DNA of 36,369 nucleotides from Actinomycetota bacterium (GTDB lineage Bacteria > Actinomycetota > Geothermincolia > Geothermincolales > RBG-13-55-18): NCBI GenBank assembly GCA_013178005.1, contig JABLXL010000035.1, forward strand, positions 1-36,369, given 5' to 3'. The translations under genes were made by a program, and so were the position numbers. Below are positions 24,752 through 32,978 of this stretch, piece after piece. Below the pieces are notes generated by a model. The model did not search any database. It was not told the origin of the DNA and saw only the letters and a program-made list of their open reading frames with translations. Every line of letters starts with the position of its first letter. Position 1 is the stretch's first letter.

Positions 24752-25915
24752 TTATCTCCTCATGACCACCACGGTGCCCACCTGCATGAGGTCGCCCCAT
24801 GCCTGGGCCAGGCCGCAACGCGGGTTCCCCGGCACCTGGCGCTTTCCCGCCTCCCCGCGCAGCTGCAGGAAGATCTCGATGATTTTCATCAGGCCGGTAG
24901 CGGAGATGGGGTTTCCCACCCCCAGGGCCCCGCCCGAGGGGCACATGGGACGGTCGCCGTCCCTCTGGGTCTTGCCGTCGAGGAGCATCTGCACCGCTTC
25001 TCCCCGGTCGGCCAGGAGCAGGCCCTCCATGTGGTGCAGCTCCTTGTAGTCGAAGGGGTCGTAGGGCTCGGCGATCTCGATCTCCCGCTTGGGCTCCTTG
25101 ATGCCCGCCATGTCGTAGGCCATCCTCGCCGCCTTCTCGACGTAACGGGGGTAGTAAAGGTCCCGGGTGGCCCAGTAGGCGGTGTCCAGGTTCCAGCCCA
25201 CGCCGTCGATCCACACCGGCTTGTCGGTGATGCGCTTGGCCACGTGTTCGGAGGCCAGGACGATGGCCGCCGCTCCATCGGAAGCGGGGCTTATATCCAG
25301 GCGATTGACCGGCCAGGCCAGGGTCTCGGAGTTCATGACGTCCTCCACGGTGATCTCCATGGGGAGCTGCGCCGCGGGGTGGTCCATGGCGTTCTTCTTG
25401 TTCTTTACCGAGACCAGGGCGATCTCCTCCTTGGTGATCCCGTAGGTCTGCATGAAACGGTTCATCTCCAGGGCGAAGATCCAGATGAGGGTGGGGTTGA
25501 GGGGCTGCTCGGTGGTGTGATCGAAGATGGTCTTGAAAGCTCCCTGCGGGTGCGGGTGGCATGAGCTCATCTTCTCCGAGCAGACCACCAGGCAGGTGTC
25601 GAACATCCCCGAGGCCACGTGGTACCAGCCGTGTATGGGGGCGAACACCCCCGTGCCCCCGCCCACGAACTGCCGCATGTAGGGTTTCCTCCAACCGCCC
25701 GAGCCATCGCTCAGGTACTCGCCCTTCATGTGCACGCCGTCGAAGGCATCCGGGGCGGTGCCCAAGCTGACGCTCTCGATATCGTCCATGGTCATGCCGC
25801 ATGACTCCAGGGCCATCTTCGAGGCTTGGGCGGCGAGCTCCTTGCCCGTTTCCTGCGCGCGACGCACGAACTTGGTTATCCCGGCGCCGACTATCGCCAC
25901 TCTCTGATATGCCAT
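24752..25915 (-). CDS. Thiolase-fold (SCPx/Ltp-like) protein A lacking catalytic Cys and His
   Basis: This 387-residue protein has the SCP2-thiolase/lipid-transfer (Ltp) fold: MAYQRVAIVGAGITKF, ALEMNRFMQTYGITKEEIA, PSGGALGVGNPISATG, QLRGEAGKRQVP and GLAQAWGD. Where thiolases have the nucleophile (C-A-S-G), it reads GGGTG (85-89), and the usual GHP histidine is GNP (N335). The segment EPYDPF has a tyrosine (Y285) where related thiolases have HDCF. Loss of the nucleophile, with a tyrosine nearby, recalls Ltp2, a steroid side-chain aldolase that works with a DUF35 subunit. A retro-aldol or Claisen-type C-C cleavage without acyl-enzyme is therefore more likely than ordinary thiolysis. This is inference from motifs. 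An SD-like GGGAGG precedes the ATG. Confidence 0.83.
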   Translation of the reverse strand: MAYQRVAIVGAGITKFVRRAQETGKELAAQASKMALESCGMTMDDIESVSLGTAPDAFDGVHMKGEYLSDGSGGWRKPYMRQFVGGGTGVFAPIHGWYHVASGMFDTCLVVCSEKMSSCHPHPQGAFKTIFDHTTEQPLNPTLIWIFALEMNRFMQTYGITKEEIALVSVKNKKNAMDHPAAQLPMEITVEDVMNSETLAWPVNRLDISPASDGAAAIVLASEHVAKRITDKPVWIDGVGWNLDTAYWATRDLYYPRYVEKAARMAYDMAGIKEPKREIEIAEPYDPFDYKELHHMEGLLLADRGEAVQMLLDGKTQRDGDRPMCPSGGALGVGNPISATGLMKIIEIFLQLRGEAGKRQVPGNPRCGLAQAWGDLMQVGTVVVMRR

Positions 25916-25934
25916 TTATAACCCACCTCCCACC

Positions 25935-27083
25935 TTATGCACTAAGTATCGCCACGGCGGCGGAAGTGGTAGGAATGCCCCTCCACGCTTGGGCCAGCCC
26001 GACTCCCGCTCCCGGCACCTGCCTGGATCCGGCCTCTCCGCGGAGTTGCAGCACCAGCTCGAGGACCTTCTGTGCCCCGGAGCATTCGAAGAGGTGGCCG
26101 ACTCCAAGCCCTCCGCCGGACACGTTTACGGGGAGCGTGCCATCAAGCGAGGTCTTGCCGTCCTCGGTGGCCTTGCCCGCCTGTCCGGGCTCGAAAAGGC
26201 GCAGCGCCTCCAGGTGCTGCAGTTCCTTGAAGCTGATCTCGTCGTTGACCTCTGCGAGGTCGATCTCCTTGGACGGACAGGCGATGCCCGCCATGCGGTA
26301 GGCCATGTCTCCCGCCAGGCGCACCGCCACGGCATCGCTCCAGTCCCTGCTCTCTATGGTGGGGCTGTCCGAAGCCCATCCTATGCCGTTGATCCAAACC
26401 GGCTTGTCGGTGAGGGACGGGGCAAGCTTCTCGGAGCAGAGCACCATGACCACCGCGCCATCTGCGTAGGGCGCTATGTCCAGCATCCTCACCGGCTCCG
26501 CCACCGGCTCGGAATCGAGCACGTGGTCAACGGTGATGGCCGCGCCGTAGCCGGCCAGGGGATTCCTCAACGCGTTCCCCTTGTTCTTCACCACCACCGC
26601 GGCGCACTGCTCCCTGGTGGCCCTCCCCTCGACGAGGAAGCGGTTCATCTCCAGGCCCGCCACCGCGTAAGCCGTAACATCCAGGGGACGGTTGAGCACG
26701 GGGTCAAAGGCGAAGTTCAAGAGATCGGGGATGGTTTTCATGTTGCTGGCCTTGCTCAGCGCCTGCACCACCACGATGTCGAACTTCTCCGTGAGGATGT
26801 GCATCACCCCCACGGCCAGGGAATGAAGGAAGTCTCCGGGAATGGTCTGCGCGGGTTTCAACACCGCGCCGAGCTGGTCGTTGCAGTACTCGTCGGAAAT
26901 ACTGTAACCCTCCAGCATGTCCTCCGAGGTACACACGAAGGAATCGACGTCCTTGGGCTCGATTCCCGCCTCCTGGTAGGCCTTCACCGCCGCCTCGTAG
27001 GTCAGCTCGCGGTACGAGCTTCCCGGTGACACCGAGGTGAAGGCGGTGTAGCCCAAACCGGCGATCGCCACCCTTTCTCGCAT
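25935..27083 (-). CDS. Thiolase-fold (SCPx/Ltp-like) protein B lacking catalytic Cys
   Basis: This 382-residue protein is a diverged paralogue of protein A (MRERVAIAGLGYTAF, LEMNRFLVEGRATREQ, SGGGLGVGH, LQLRGEAGSRQVPGAGVGLAQAW). The nucleophile site reads IPGDFLHS (81-88), with no cysteine. Unlike A it keeps histidine in GVGH (H330), but the EVNDEISF element has neither the HDCF nor the YDPF form. It is the first gene of the operon, with a near-perfect AAAGGAGGT ribosome site before the ATG, and is separated from A by 19 nt. The pair A/B with complementary changes suggests a heteromeric complex, possibly with one DUF35 partner each. Function is not established. Confidence 0.82.
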   Translation of the reverse strand: MRERVAIAGLGYTAFTSVSPGSSYRELTYEAAVKAYQEAGIEPKDVDSFVCTSEDMLEGYSISDEYCNDQLGAVLKPAQTIPGDFLHSLAVGVMHILTEKFDIVVVQALSKASNMKTIPDLLNFAFDPVLNRPLDVTAYAVAGLEMNRFLVEGRATREQCAAVVVKNKGNALRNPLAGYGAAITVDHVLDSEPVAEPVRMLDIAPYADGAVVMVLCSEKLAPSLTDKPVWINGIGWASDSPTIESRDWSDAVAVRLAGDMAYRMAGIACPSKEIDLAEVNDEISFKELQHLEALRLFEPGQAGKATEDGKTSLDGTLPVNVSGGGLGVGHLFECSGAQKVLELVLQLRGEAGSRQVPGAGVGLAQAWRGIPTTSAAVAILSA

Positions 27084-27180
27084 GAGCAACCTCCTTTGAT
27101 TTAACCCCAACTGGACGTAAGAGGAAGTCTGACTGCCGGATCACCTCCCCGCTTGATATGTCTCTACTACGAAAAAGGCC

Positions 27181-27681
27181 TCAGAACTTCGGCATGTGCG
27201 GCCGGGCGAACTCGAAGTACGCGGTGGCTATCTCCCGAAGTTTCTCCTCGTTCTCCTCCGGGAACTCCTTGGTCACCTTCGCGGGTACGCCCACCACCAT
27301 GGAGCGTGGGGGAATGTTCATCCCCTGGGGGACCACCGCCCCGGCGGCCACGATGCTGCCGTGCCCGACCACCGCGCCGTCCAGCACCACGGCGTTCATG
27401 CCGATGACGCAGTTGTCCTCGACGGTGGCGCCGTGGAGGATGGCGCCATGCCCGCAGGTGACGTGGTCCCCGACCTTCACCGGCCCGTGCAGCACGCAGC
27501 AGTCCTGGATGCTCGAGAACTCGCCCACGGCGATCTCCCCCCTGTCCGCGCGCAACACGGCGTTGAACCATACGCTGGAGTTGGAGCCCACGATCACGTC
27601 GCCGATAAGCATGGCCCCCTCCGCGATGAACGCCTCGGGCGACACGCGCGGGGTCTTGTCCTGGTACGGGATCAAGGCCAA
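27181..27681 (-). CDS. Gamma-carbonic anhydrase-like hexapeptide-repeat protein
   Basis: A 166-residue left-handed beta-helix protein of the gamma-carbonic anhydrase/PaaY/YrdA family, built from hexapeptide repeats (IGDVIVGSNSSVW, VKVGDHVTCGHGAILHG, VIGMNAVVLDGAVVGHGSIV). Three likely zinc ligands are H65 (VLHG), H78 and H83 (CGHGAILHG), with the Cam-like five-residue spacing of the last pair. Family activities include CO2 hydration and, for PaaY, acyl-CoA thioesterase. I prefer the TTG start at 27681 (MALIPYQDKTP, the family's usual beginning), which has GAGGGAGG seven bases upstream; a GTG at 27723 would add 14 residues and lacks such a site. It lies 97 nt ahead of the thiolase-fold operon in the same direction. 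Confidence 0.83.
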   Translation of the reverse strand: MALIPYQDKTPRVSPEAFIAEGAMLIGDVIVGSNSSVWFNAVLRADRGEIAVGEFSSIQDCCVLHGPVKVGDHVTCGHGAILHGATVEDNCVIGMNAVVLDGAVVGHGSIVAAGAVVPQGMNIPPRSMVVGVPAKVTKEFPEENEEKLREIATAYFEFARPHMPKF

Positions 27682-27747
27682 GCCAATCCCTCCCTCTGGC
27701 AACCTGGTGGTCCTACGGTTCACACCCCGGCTCCGCTGGCCATGGGT

Positions 27748-27761
27748 TTATTAAGTAATAA
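27748..27761. promoter_or_regulatory. 14-bp palindrome in the divergent intergenic region
   Basis: TTATTA-AG-TAATAA is a perfect inverted repeat about 65-80 nt upstream of the gamma-carbonic anhydrase start. It lies within the 377-nt gap to the divergent zinc-ribbon gene. It could be an operator or just AT-rich promoter DNA. I see nothing else definite in 27762-28058. Confidence 0.35.
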
Positions 27762-28058
27762 GCAACACTGTGCCGGAAAACGTCATCATATTACCATACC
27801 GGCGGTAAAGCATCTACATGCATGGGGATAAAAATGCGAAATTTAGGGACAAGGCTCCCGTCGCTTTCTCAAGTGAAAACCACACGAGGACGATACACTC
27901 AACGTATTCGCTATGCTCGTTCTCGGGCGGACGTCGGGAAGTTCGGCGCCAGTGCAGGACCACCCACGAGGAAGGGGCGGAAGCCGCGCGGAGCGGCGCC
28001 TCGTGCGGCGAAGGCCGGGCGTCGTTCAGAGGCGTCCAGGAAGAGGAGAGGAGAAACG

Positions 28059-28793
28059 GTGGCGAAGCGGCTTTATTGCCCAAAGTGCCTGACACATGGC
28101 GACCCCCAGGCGGAGTTCTGCACCTCATGCGGGGCCAAACTCGTACCCCTCATGCGCGTGGTGATCATGCCCTTCGTGGAAAGCGGACAGGAGCCGGAGT
28201 CCCTAGGAGACCATAGCGCCCTGCTGGAAAGGGACGGGGAGCTCCAGCCCTCGCAGGCCATCGGGTGCCAGATGTACATGTCCAGCGACCTCGACAAGCC
28301 GCGCCTCATCGTGAGCGCCAAGGAGACATATTTTACCAGCGCGGAACGATTGCTGCCCAAGCTGGTCAAGGGATACCTCGACCCCATGGGCTTCTACGAC
28401 GTGCCCGACCCCGCGGATGTTGACCGCGTGGCGGAGAGCGCCGCCCACATGCCCACCGAGCTTTTCGTGCTCATCCAGAGCGAGTACGACCCGGAATACC
28501 TCTTTCTCCCGGAGATCAACTATTATTTTTTCCGTTACCCGCGGCTCCACACCTCGGGCACGGGACTGGACAGCGGTTTCGGCTTCGTGCAGATAAGCGC
28601 CTTCCTCCTCGACAACCGCGAAAACCGCATCGTGGGGCGGGGATCTGGAGCCGGGCTCGAGCTCTACCAACCCGGAAATGTGACCCTGGACGAGAACTTC
28701 AGCATACCCCCGGAGTCGCAGGCGGAGATCATGCGCTCCGCGAGCGCGCGCGCGGTGGAATCCCTGCTCAAAGAGATGCGGATGATCAGGTGA
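28059..28793 (+). CDS. Uncharacterised protein with N-terminal zinc ribbon
   Basis: This 244-residue protein is unknown to me. It starts at GTG 28059, with GGAGAGGAG upstream; the long open frame reaching back to 27822 has non-coding composition. Residues 7-24 form a zinc ribbon (C7-x2-C10, then C21-x2-C24 in CTSCG). The rest is soluble-looking alpha/beta, with several tyrosine- and phenylalanine-rich strands (EYDPEYLFLPEINYYFF) and an NRENRIVGRGSGAGLELY segment, a faint echo of DUF4410/DUF4136-like proteins that I cannot confirm. No signal peptide or membrane helix is visible. It converges on the helicase gene with a 20-nt gap, so the two transcripts probably overlap. Confidence 0.75.
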   Translation: MAKRLYCPKCLTHGDPQAEFCTSCGAKLVPLMRVVIMPFVESGQEPESLGDHSALLERDGELQPSQAIGCQMYMSSDLDKPRLIVSAKETYFTSAERLLPKLVKGYLDPMGFYDVPDPADVDRVAESAAHMPTELFVLIQSEYDPEYLFLPEINYYFFRYPRLHTSGTGLDSGFGFVQISAFLLDNRENRIVGRGSGAGLELYQPGNVTLDENFSIPPESQAEIMRSASARAVESLLKEMRMIR

Positions 28794-28813
28794 TGCCCTC
28801 CCGACCGGAGCCA

Positions 28814-30994
28814 TCAACCGTCGAGCTTGCGCAGTGAAGCGTACTTGAGGAGAAGGAGTTTCTCGCCCACACCCGGGAAATTCACCGCCACCTCCATGCC
28901 GCCGCGGCCGCGCGACACGGAAAGCACCATCCCCTCGCCGAACACGTCGTGAAACACGCGGTCCCCCGCGCGCAGCGCCGGGCTTCCGGGGTCCGCTTCC
29001 TCCTCCCAAGCCTTCGCCCTCACGTCTAAGGACGGGGCGCCCGGGAGCCGGGACGGCAGGCGGAACAGGCAACTTTCAGGTATGTCGGAGATGAAACGCG
29101 ACTCCGGGTTGTATTTCCTTTCCCCGTACTGGGAACGCGTGGCCGCCCCCGTGAGGTAGAGCCTGTCCTTGGCGCGGGTCATTCCCACGTAGAAGAGGCG
29201 GCGTTCCTCCTCCATGCTCTCGGGGCTGTCCATGCAGCGCAGGTGGGGAAAGACCCCGTCCTCCATGCCCACGATGAAGACCACCGGGAACTCCAGGCCC
29301 TTGGCGTTGTGCAGGGTCATGAGGGTGACCGCCCCCTCCTCCTCGTCGTAGAGGTCTATCTCCGCCACCAGGGAGACCTTCTCCAGGAAAGCGTCCAGCC
29401 CCTCCCCGGGGTGGGTTGAGTGGAACTCCACCACCGCGCGGTTGAGCTCCTCCAGGTTCTCCAGCCTTCCCTCCGCCTCGAAGGTCTCCTGCCTCCGCAA
29501 AGCATCAAGGTACCCGCTCCTCTCCAGCGTCGCCCGCAACAGCTCGGGAGGGGAAAGCCTCTCCACCTCCTCGGTCAGGCCGTCGATAAGGGTCGCGAAC
29601 TCCTCCAGCCTGGCGCGCGCCGAGCCGCCCAGGTTCGGCACCTCGCCCGCCGTGTTCACCGCCTCCCACAGGCTTATTCCCCGCGAACGGGCGAAGGCCT
29701 CGAGGTGCGCGAGGGTGGTGTCTCCTATGCCGCGCTTGGGCTCGTTTATGACGCGGCGCAGGCTCACGGAGTCCTCGGGGTTCACGAGCAGCTTGAGGTA
29801 GGCCAGGACGTCCTTGACCTCCTTGCGCTCGTAGAACTTGAAGCCCCCCACGATCTTGTAGGGGATGGCGTGGCGCAGCAGGACCTCCTCGAAGGGCCGC
29901 GATTGGGCGTTGGTGCGGTAGAAGATCGCGAAGTCGCGGTGCCCGTACCCTTCTTCCTTCATGAGGCGGTTTATCTCCAGGGACACGAACGCGGCCTCGT
30001 CCTCTCCCCCGGGGGCGAAGTAGTACCGTATGGGCTCCCCGTCCTCGCGCTCCGTCCACAGCCTCTTCTCCCTGCGACCCGAGATACGGGACACCACGTA
30101 GTTGGCGGCCTCCAGGATGGTGCGGGTGGAGCGGTAGTTGCGCTCCAGGCGCACCACCCGCGCGTCCGGGTAATCCCTCTCGAACTCCAGGATGTTGCGC
30201 AGGTCCGCCCCCCGCCAGGAATAGATGCCTTGGTCGTCGTCGCCCACCACGCAGAGGTTGCGGTGCTCCTCGGAGAGCAGCTTCACCAGGCGGTACTGGG
30301 CAGGGTTGGTGTCCTGGTACTCGTCCACGTTGATATGGGAGAAAAGCCGCCGGTAATGCTCCAGCACCGCCGGATACAGCTCCAGCACGGCGATGGTGTT
30401 GAGCAGGAGGTCGTCGAAATCCATGGCGTTGTTGCGCAGCAGTTGACGCTGGTAACCCTGGTATACGGCGTGCACGACCTCGGTGAAGTCGTCCACCACG
30501 CGGTCGCGGTAAGCATCGGCGTCCACCATCTCGTTCTTCGCGCGCTCGATGAGCGCGCGGATCATGCGGGGAGGATAGCGCTTGACGTCGAGGTCCAGAT
30601 CGCGGATGACGCGCCCCACCAGGCGCAGCTGGTCGTCGTCGTCGTAGATCACGAAGTTGCGGCGGTAGCCTAGGCGCTCCGCCTCCCGCCGCAGGATACG
30701 CGAGCAGGCCGAATGAAAGGTGGATATCCATATCGCGCCCGCGCGCGGACCGACCAGGCGGTGTATCCTGCCCCGCATCTCCTCCGCGGCCTTGTTGGTG
30801 AAGGTGATGGCCAGTATGCGGCCGGGATCCACCCCGCGGCTCTGCACCAGCAGGGCCACGCGGTGGGTGAGCACGCGCGTCTTGCCGCTTCCCGCCCCCG
30901 CCAGGATGAGCAGGGGACCATCGAAGTAACAAGCTGCCTCCCGCTGCTCCGGGTTGAGGTCGGCGAGTATCGATTTCTCGTTTCTCAAGGCCAT
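28814..30994 (-). CDS. pcrA: UvrD/PcrA-type 3'-5' DNA helicase
   Basis: This 726-residue superfamily 1A helicase is involved in nucleotide-excision repair and removal of RecA filaments or stalled complexes. Walker A AGAGSGKT has K38, Walker B VDEYQDTN has D224-E225, and the later motifs GDDDQGIYSWRGAD, NYRST, LMTLHNAKGLEFP and FYVGMTRAKDRLYL are complete. The C-terminus carries the PcrA/UvrD Tudor-like segment (AGDRVFHDVFGEGMVLSV to FPGVGEKLLLLKYASL), which binds RNA polymerase in PcrA. The ATG at 30994 has AAGG nine bases upstream; a GTG three codons earlier is possible. The gene follows the methyltransferase after 88 nt. Length and motif set are those of a functional enzyme. Confidence 0.95.
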   Translation of the reverse strand: MALRNEKSILADLNPEQREAACYFDGPLLILAGAGSGKTRVLTHRVALLVQSRGVDPGRILAITFTNKAAEEMRGRIHRLVGPRAGAIWISTFHSACSRILRREAERLGYRRNFVIYDDDDQLRLVGRVIRDLDLDVKRYPPRMIRALIERAKNEMVDADAYRDRVVDDFTEVVHAVYQGYQRQLLRNNAMDFDDLLLNTIAVLELYPAVLEHYRRLFSHINVDEYQDTNPAQYRLVKLLSEEHRNLCVVGDDDQGIYSWRGADLRNILEFERDYPDARVVRLERNYRSTRTILEAANYVVSRISGRREKRLWTEREDGEPIRYYFAPGGEDEAAFVSLEINRLMKEEGYGHRDFAIFYRTNAQSRPFEEVLLRHAIPYKIVGGFKFYERKEVKDVLAYLKLLVNPEDSVSLRRVINEPKRGIGDTTLAHLEAFARSRGISLWEAVNTAGEVPNLGGSARARLEEFATLIDGLTEEVERLSPPELLRATLERSGYLDALRRQETFEAEGRLENLEELNRAVVEFHSTHPGEGLDAFLEKVSLVAEIDLYDEEEGAVTLMTLHNAKGLEFPVVFIVGMEDGVFPHLRCMDSPESMEEERRLFYVGMTRAKDRLYLTGAATRSQYGERKYNPESRFISDIPESCLFRLPSRLPGAPSLDVRAKAWEEEADPGSPALRAGDRVFHDVFGEGMVLSVSRGRGGMEVAVNFPGVGEKLLLLKYASLRKLDG

Positions 30995-31082
30995 GTTCTG
31001 CACCCTTGCATTATGAAATCACCACGGGCTTTAGGCCACCTCCGACTATATTACAGGCAGTCAACGATAGGCATCATTTTGG

Positions 31083-31928
31083 TCACTGCCAGAGCGGCTT
31101 GCGGGCGCTGAACATGGTATAGGCGAAGAACGCGTAATATCCGGGCAGGCCGAGGATGTAATCGGACGATTCCCTGGAACACAGGCGCTCGTACTCGCTC
31201 CAATCCCCTTCGGACACCCTGCCCTTCGCCTCCCCCCAGAGCATATCGAAGAATTCGTGCAGGGCCTCTACGGTTTCGGGCCCGAGCGGTGCCTGTGCTT
31301 CCCCGATAAAGGTCCGCCCCCGGCATTCCTCCAGACCGGCCCGGGACAGCCACGAGAGGGAGCGCATGAAGCTGGAATCCGGGCCGCCTCCGTGGGTGAC
31401 CAGGGACGAGACGGTGTTCAGTCGCGCCTCGAGGCCGGCATGACCGGGAAGGAGCTGCTGGTACGACCACCCCAGCACGGCAAGGATGCCGCCGGGCTTG
31501 AGAACGCGTGCCAGCTCCAGCACCGTTTCGACCGGCGATGGATCGGAGGGGTAAAGTGCGCAGTCCACGCTTATCACCCAGTCGAAGCATGCATCATCGA
31601 AGGGCAGTTTCTTGATATCGCCCGGCGAAAAATCCGCCCTCTCCGACAGGGCACAGCGCTCGGCGATGGCCCGGGCGCAGGAGACCATCCCGGGGGATAT
31701 ATCGATGCCCGTGGCATGACCTTCCCTTGCTAACTCCTTCACCGCAAACAGCGTTATGGTGCCTATGCCGCATCCCGCGTCCAGACCGCTGGATCCCTTC
31801 GCTATCCCCAGGGATCGCAGCGCATCGAGGATGATCCCGCCGCGCAGCAAATCGGCCATGTAAAGCAGGCGTGAATAGCGGTCGCTCTCCGGCACCACCT
31901 CACGCGCGGCTTCGCTTATGCTTTTCAT
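31083..31928 (-). CDS. Class I SAM-dependent methyltransferase
   Basis: This 281-residue methyltransferase has motif I GLDAGCGIGTITL (about 48-60), an acidic GIDIS at the end of strand 2, SPGDIKKLPFDDACFDWV for motifs II-III, and ELARVLKPGGILAVLGW afterwards. It resembles UbiE/menaquinone-type or other small-molecule methyltransferases, but the substrate is not evident. The ATG at 31928 follows AAGGA; an upstream TTG (giving LDEGKAV before MKSIS) has GGAGG just before it and is an alternative start. It is one of a string of same-strand genes (Nudix 70 nt before it, helicase 88 nt after it) that could share a transcript. Confidence 0.85.
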   Translation of the reverse strand: MKSISEAAREVVPESDRYSRLLYMADLLRGGIILDALRSLGIAKGSSGLDAGCGIGTITLFAVKELAREGHATGIDISPGMVSCARAIAERCALSERADFSPGDIKKLPFDDACFDWVISVDCALYPSDPSPVETVLELARVLKPGGILAVLGWSYQQLLPGHAGLEARLNTVSSLVTHGGGPDSSFMRSLSWLSRAGLEECRGRTFIGEAQAPLGPETVEALHEFFDMLWGEAKGRVSEGDWSEYERLCSRESSDYILGLPGYYAFFAYTMFSARKPLWQ

Positions 31929-31998
31929 GACCGCTTTTCCTTCGTCCAAATGCCCTCCTCTCGAAAGGCACGTCAAAGCGCTGCTCCAAAGGGCTGGA

Positions 31999-32793
31999 TT
32001 ATTCGTAGTCGGGGTCGCCGGGGAGGACCAGCCTCATGCGCCCACCCTCCACCACCACCCGGGGGGATATGGTGGGAACCTCGCGACCGGCGGCGTAGGC
32101 CAGGGCCTCGTCGACGCTGGAGAAGCGCTCCAGGGCCATGAGGTTCACCATGGTCGGGGGGAGCATGGCGAAGGTCCCCTCCCGGTTCTTCTTGAGCGCC
32201 TCCTCAGGCGAGATCCATACATGATCCGTGGTCTCGATCTCATCGTGCGCGGCTACCTGGCACGGCGGCGCGGCGGCGAGGAAGAAACGGGTGTCAAAGC
32301 GTATGGGGGATACCTCGGGGGTTATCCAGTGTGCGAAGTAAACCAGCCGGTCCAACGCCAGCTCGATCCCCTCCCTCGCGATCATCTCCGTGAAGCCTAT
32401 CCGCCCTTCTTTGAGCGCCTCGCGGTACGCGGCGTAGCGCCCCGCCGCCTCCCCCCGGCAATCCACCAGGTTCCCGGAGGCGTCTCGCGCCATGAGGATG
32501 CCCGTCTCCTCGAAGGTCTCCCTCACCGCGGCCACGAAAATCCCCAGGCAAAGAGAGGGATCGGAGACATCGCCCAGGATCGAGGCGGCCTCCTCCGGGC
32601 CCAGCCCCGCGCACAGCGCCGCGACCTCCCGCCGGCAGTCGCCCTCCTCCACTCCTCCGCCGGGAAAGACGTGCATGCCGGCCGCGAAGTCGCTGGAGCC
32701 GCTCCTCCTCACCATCAGCACCTCAATGCCCTTCCCGCCTTCGGAGCCGCGCATGAGGATCACCGTAGCGGCATCCCTCGGAACCGCCGTCAT
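31999..32793 (-). CDS. Nudix hydrolase with split Nudix box (NUDT19-like CoA diphosphatase)
   Basis: This 264-residue Nudix protein has GGGVEEGD (about 45-52) and, some 40 residues later, AAVRETFEETGIL (88-100), the REUXEEXGU half of the Nudix box. A long insertion between the halves is typical of NUDT19/peroxisomal acyl-CoA diphosphatases rather than ordinary MutT/ADP-ribose hydrolases. A role in hydrolysing CoA or acyl-CoA would match the acyl-CoA genes of the window; this is inference. The metal-binding glutamates E95/E96 are present. The ATG has GAGGTG upstream. A small hairpin, GCCCGG-TTG-CCGGGC (32810-32824), precedes the start region. Confidence 0.87.
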   Translation of the reverse strand: MTAVPRDAATVILMRGSEGGKGIEVLMVRRSGSSDFAAGMHVFPGGGVEEGDCRREVAALCAGLGPEEAASILGDVSDPSLCLGIFVAAVRETFEETGILMARDASGNLVDCRGEAAGRYAAYREALKEGRIGFTEMIAREGIELALDRLVYFAHWITPEVSPIRFDTRFFLAAAPPCQVAAHDEIETTDHVWISPEEALKKNREGTFAMLPPTMVNLMALERFSSVDEALAYAAGREVPTISPRVVVEGGRMRLVLPGDPDYE

Positions 32794-32978
32794 ACCTTCA
32801 CCTCGTAACGCCCGGTTGCCGGGCTTCCTTCCGGCATGAGCCCTCCACGTCGTCTCCTGCACTCACTACTCAATGATAGCCCATGGAAGCGCGGGCCGCT
32901 CCGAGAACCGGATATGCGGGTGGAAGGGAGCCTGTTGCCCCTAGACGATAATGGTTATGGATTTTCCGCTACACGGGG

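Noticed and set aside
24752-27083. Annotation of the two thiolase-fold genes as ordinary acetyl-CoA acetyltransferases
   Set aside because: Both lack the nucleophilic cysteine, and A also lacks the GHP histidine, unlike the real thiolase at 20819-22009.
27822-28058. N-terminal extension of the zinc-ribbon protein
   Set aside because: Arg/Lys/Gly-rich, with no motif; the GTG at 28059 has a good ribosome site and leads straight into the zinc ribbon.
29420-30673. Plus-strand frame opposite pcrA
   Set aside because: Every helicase motif is on the minus strand; the plus frame is low-complexity.
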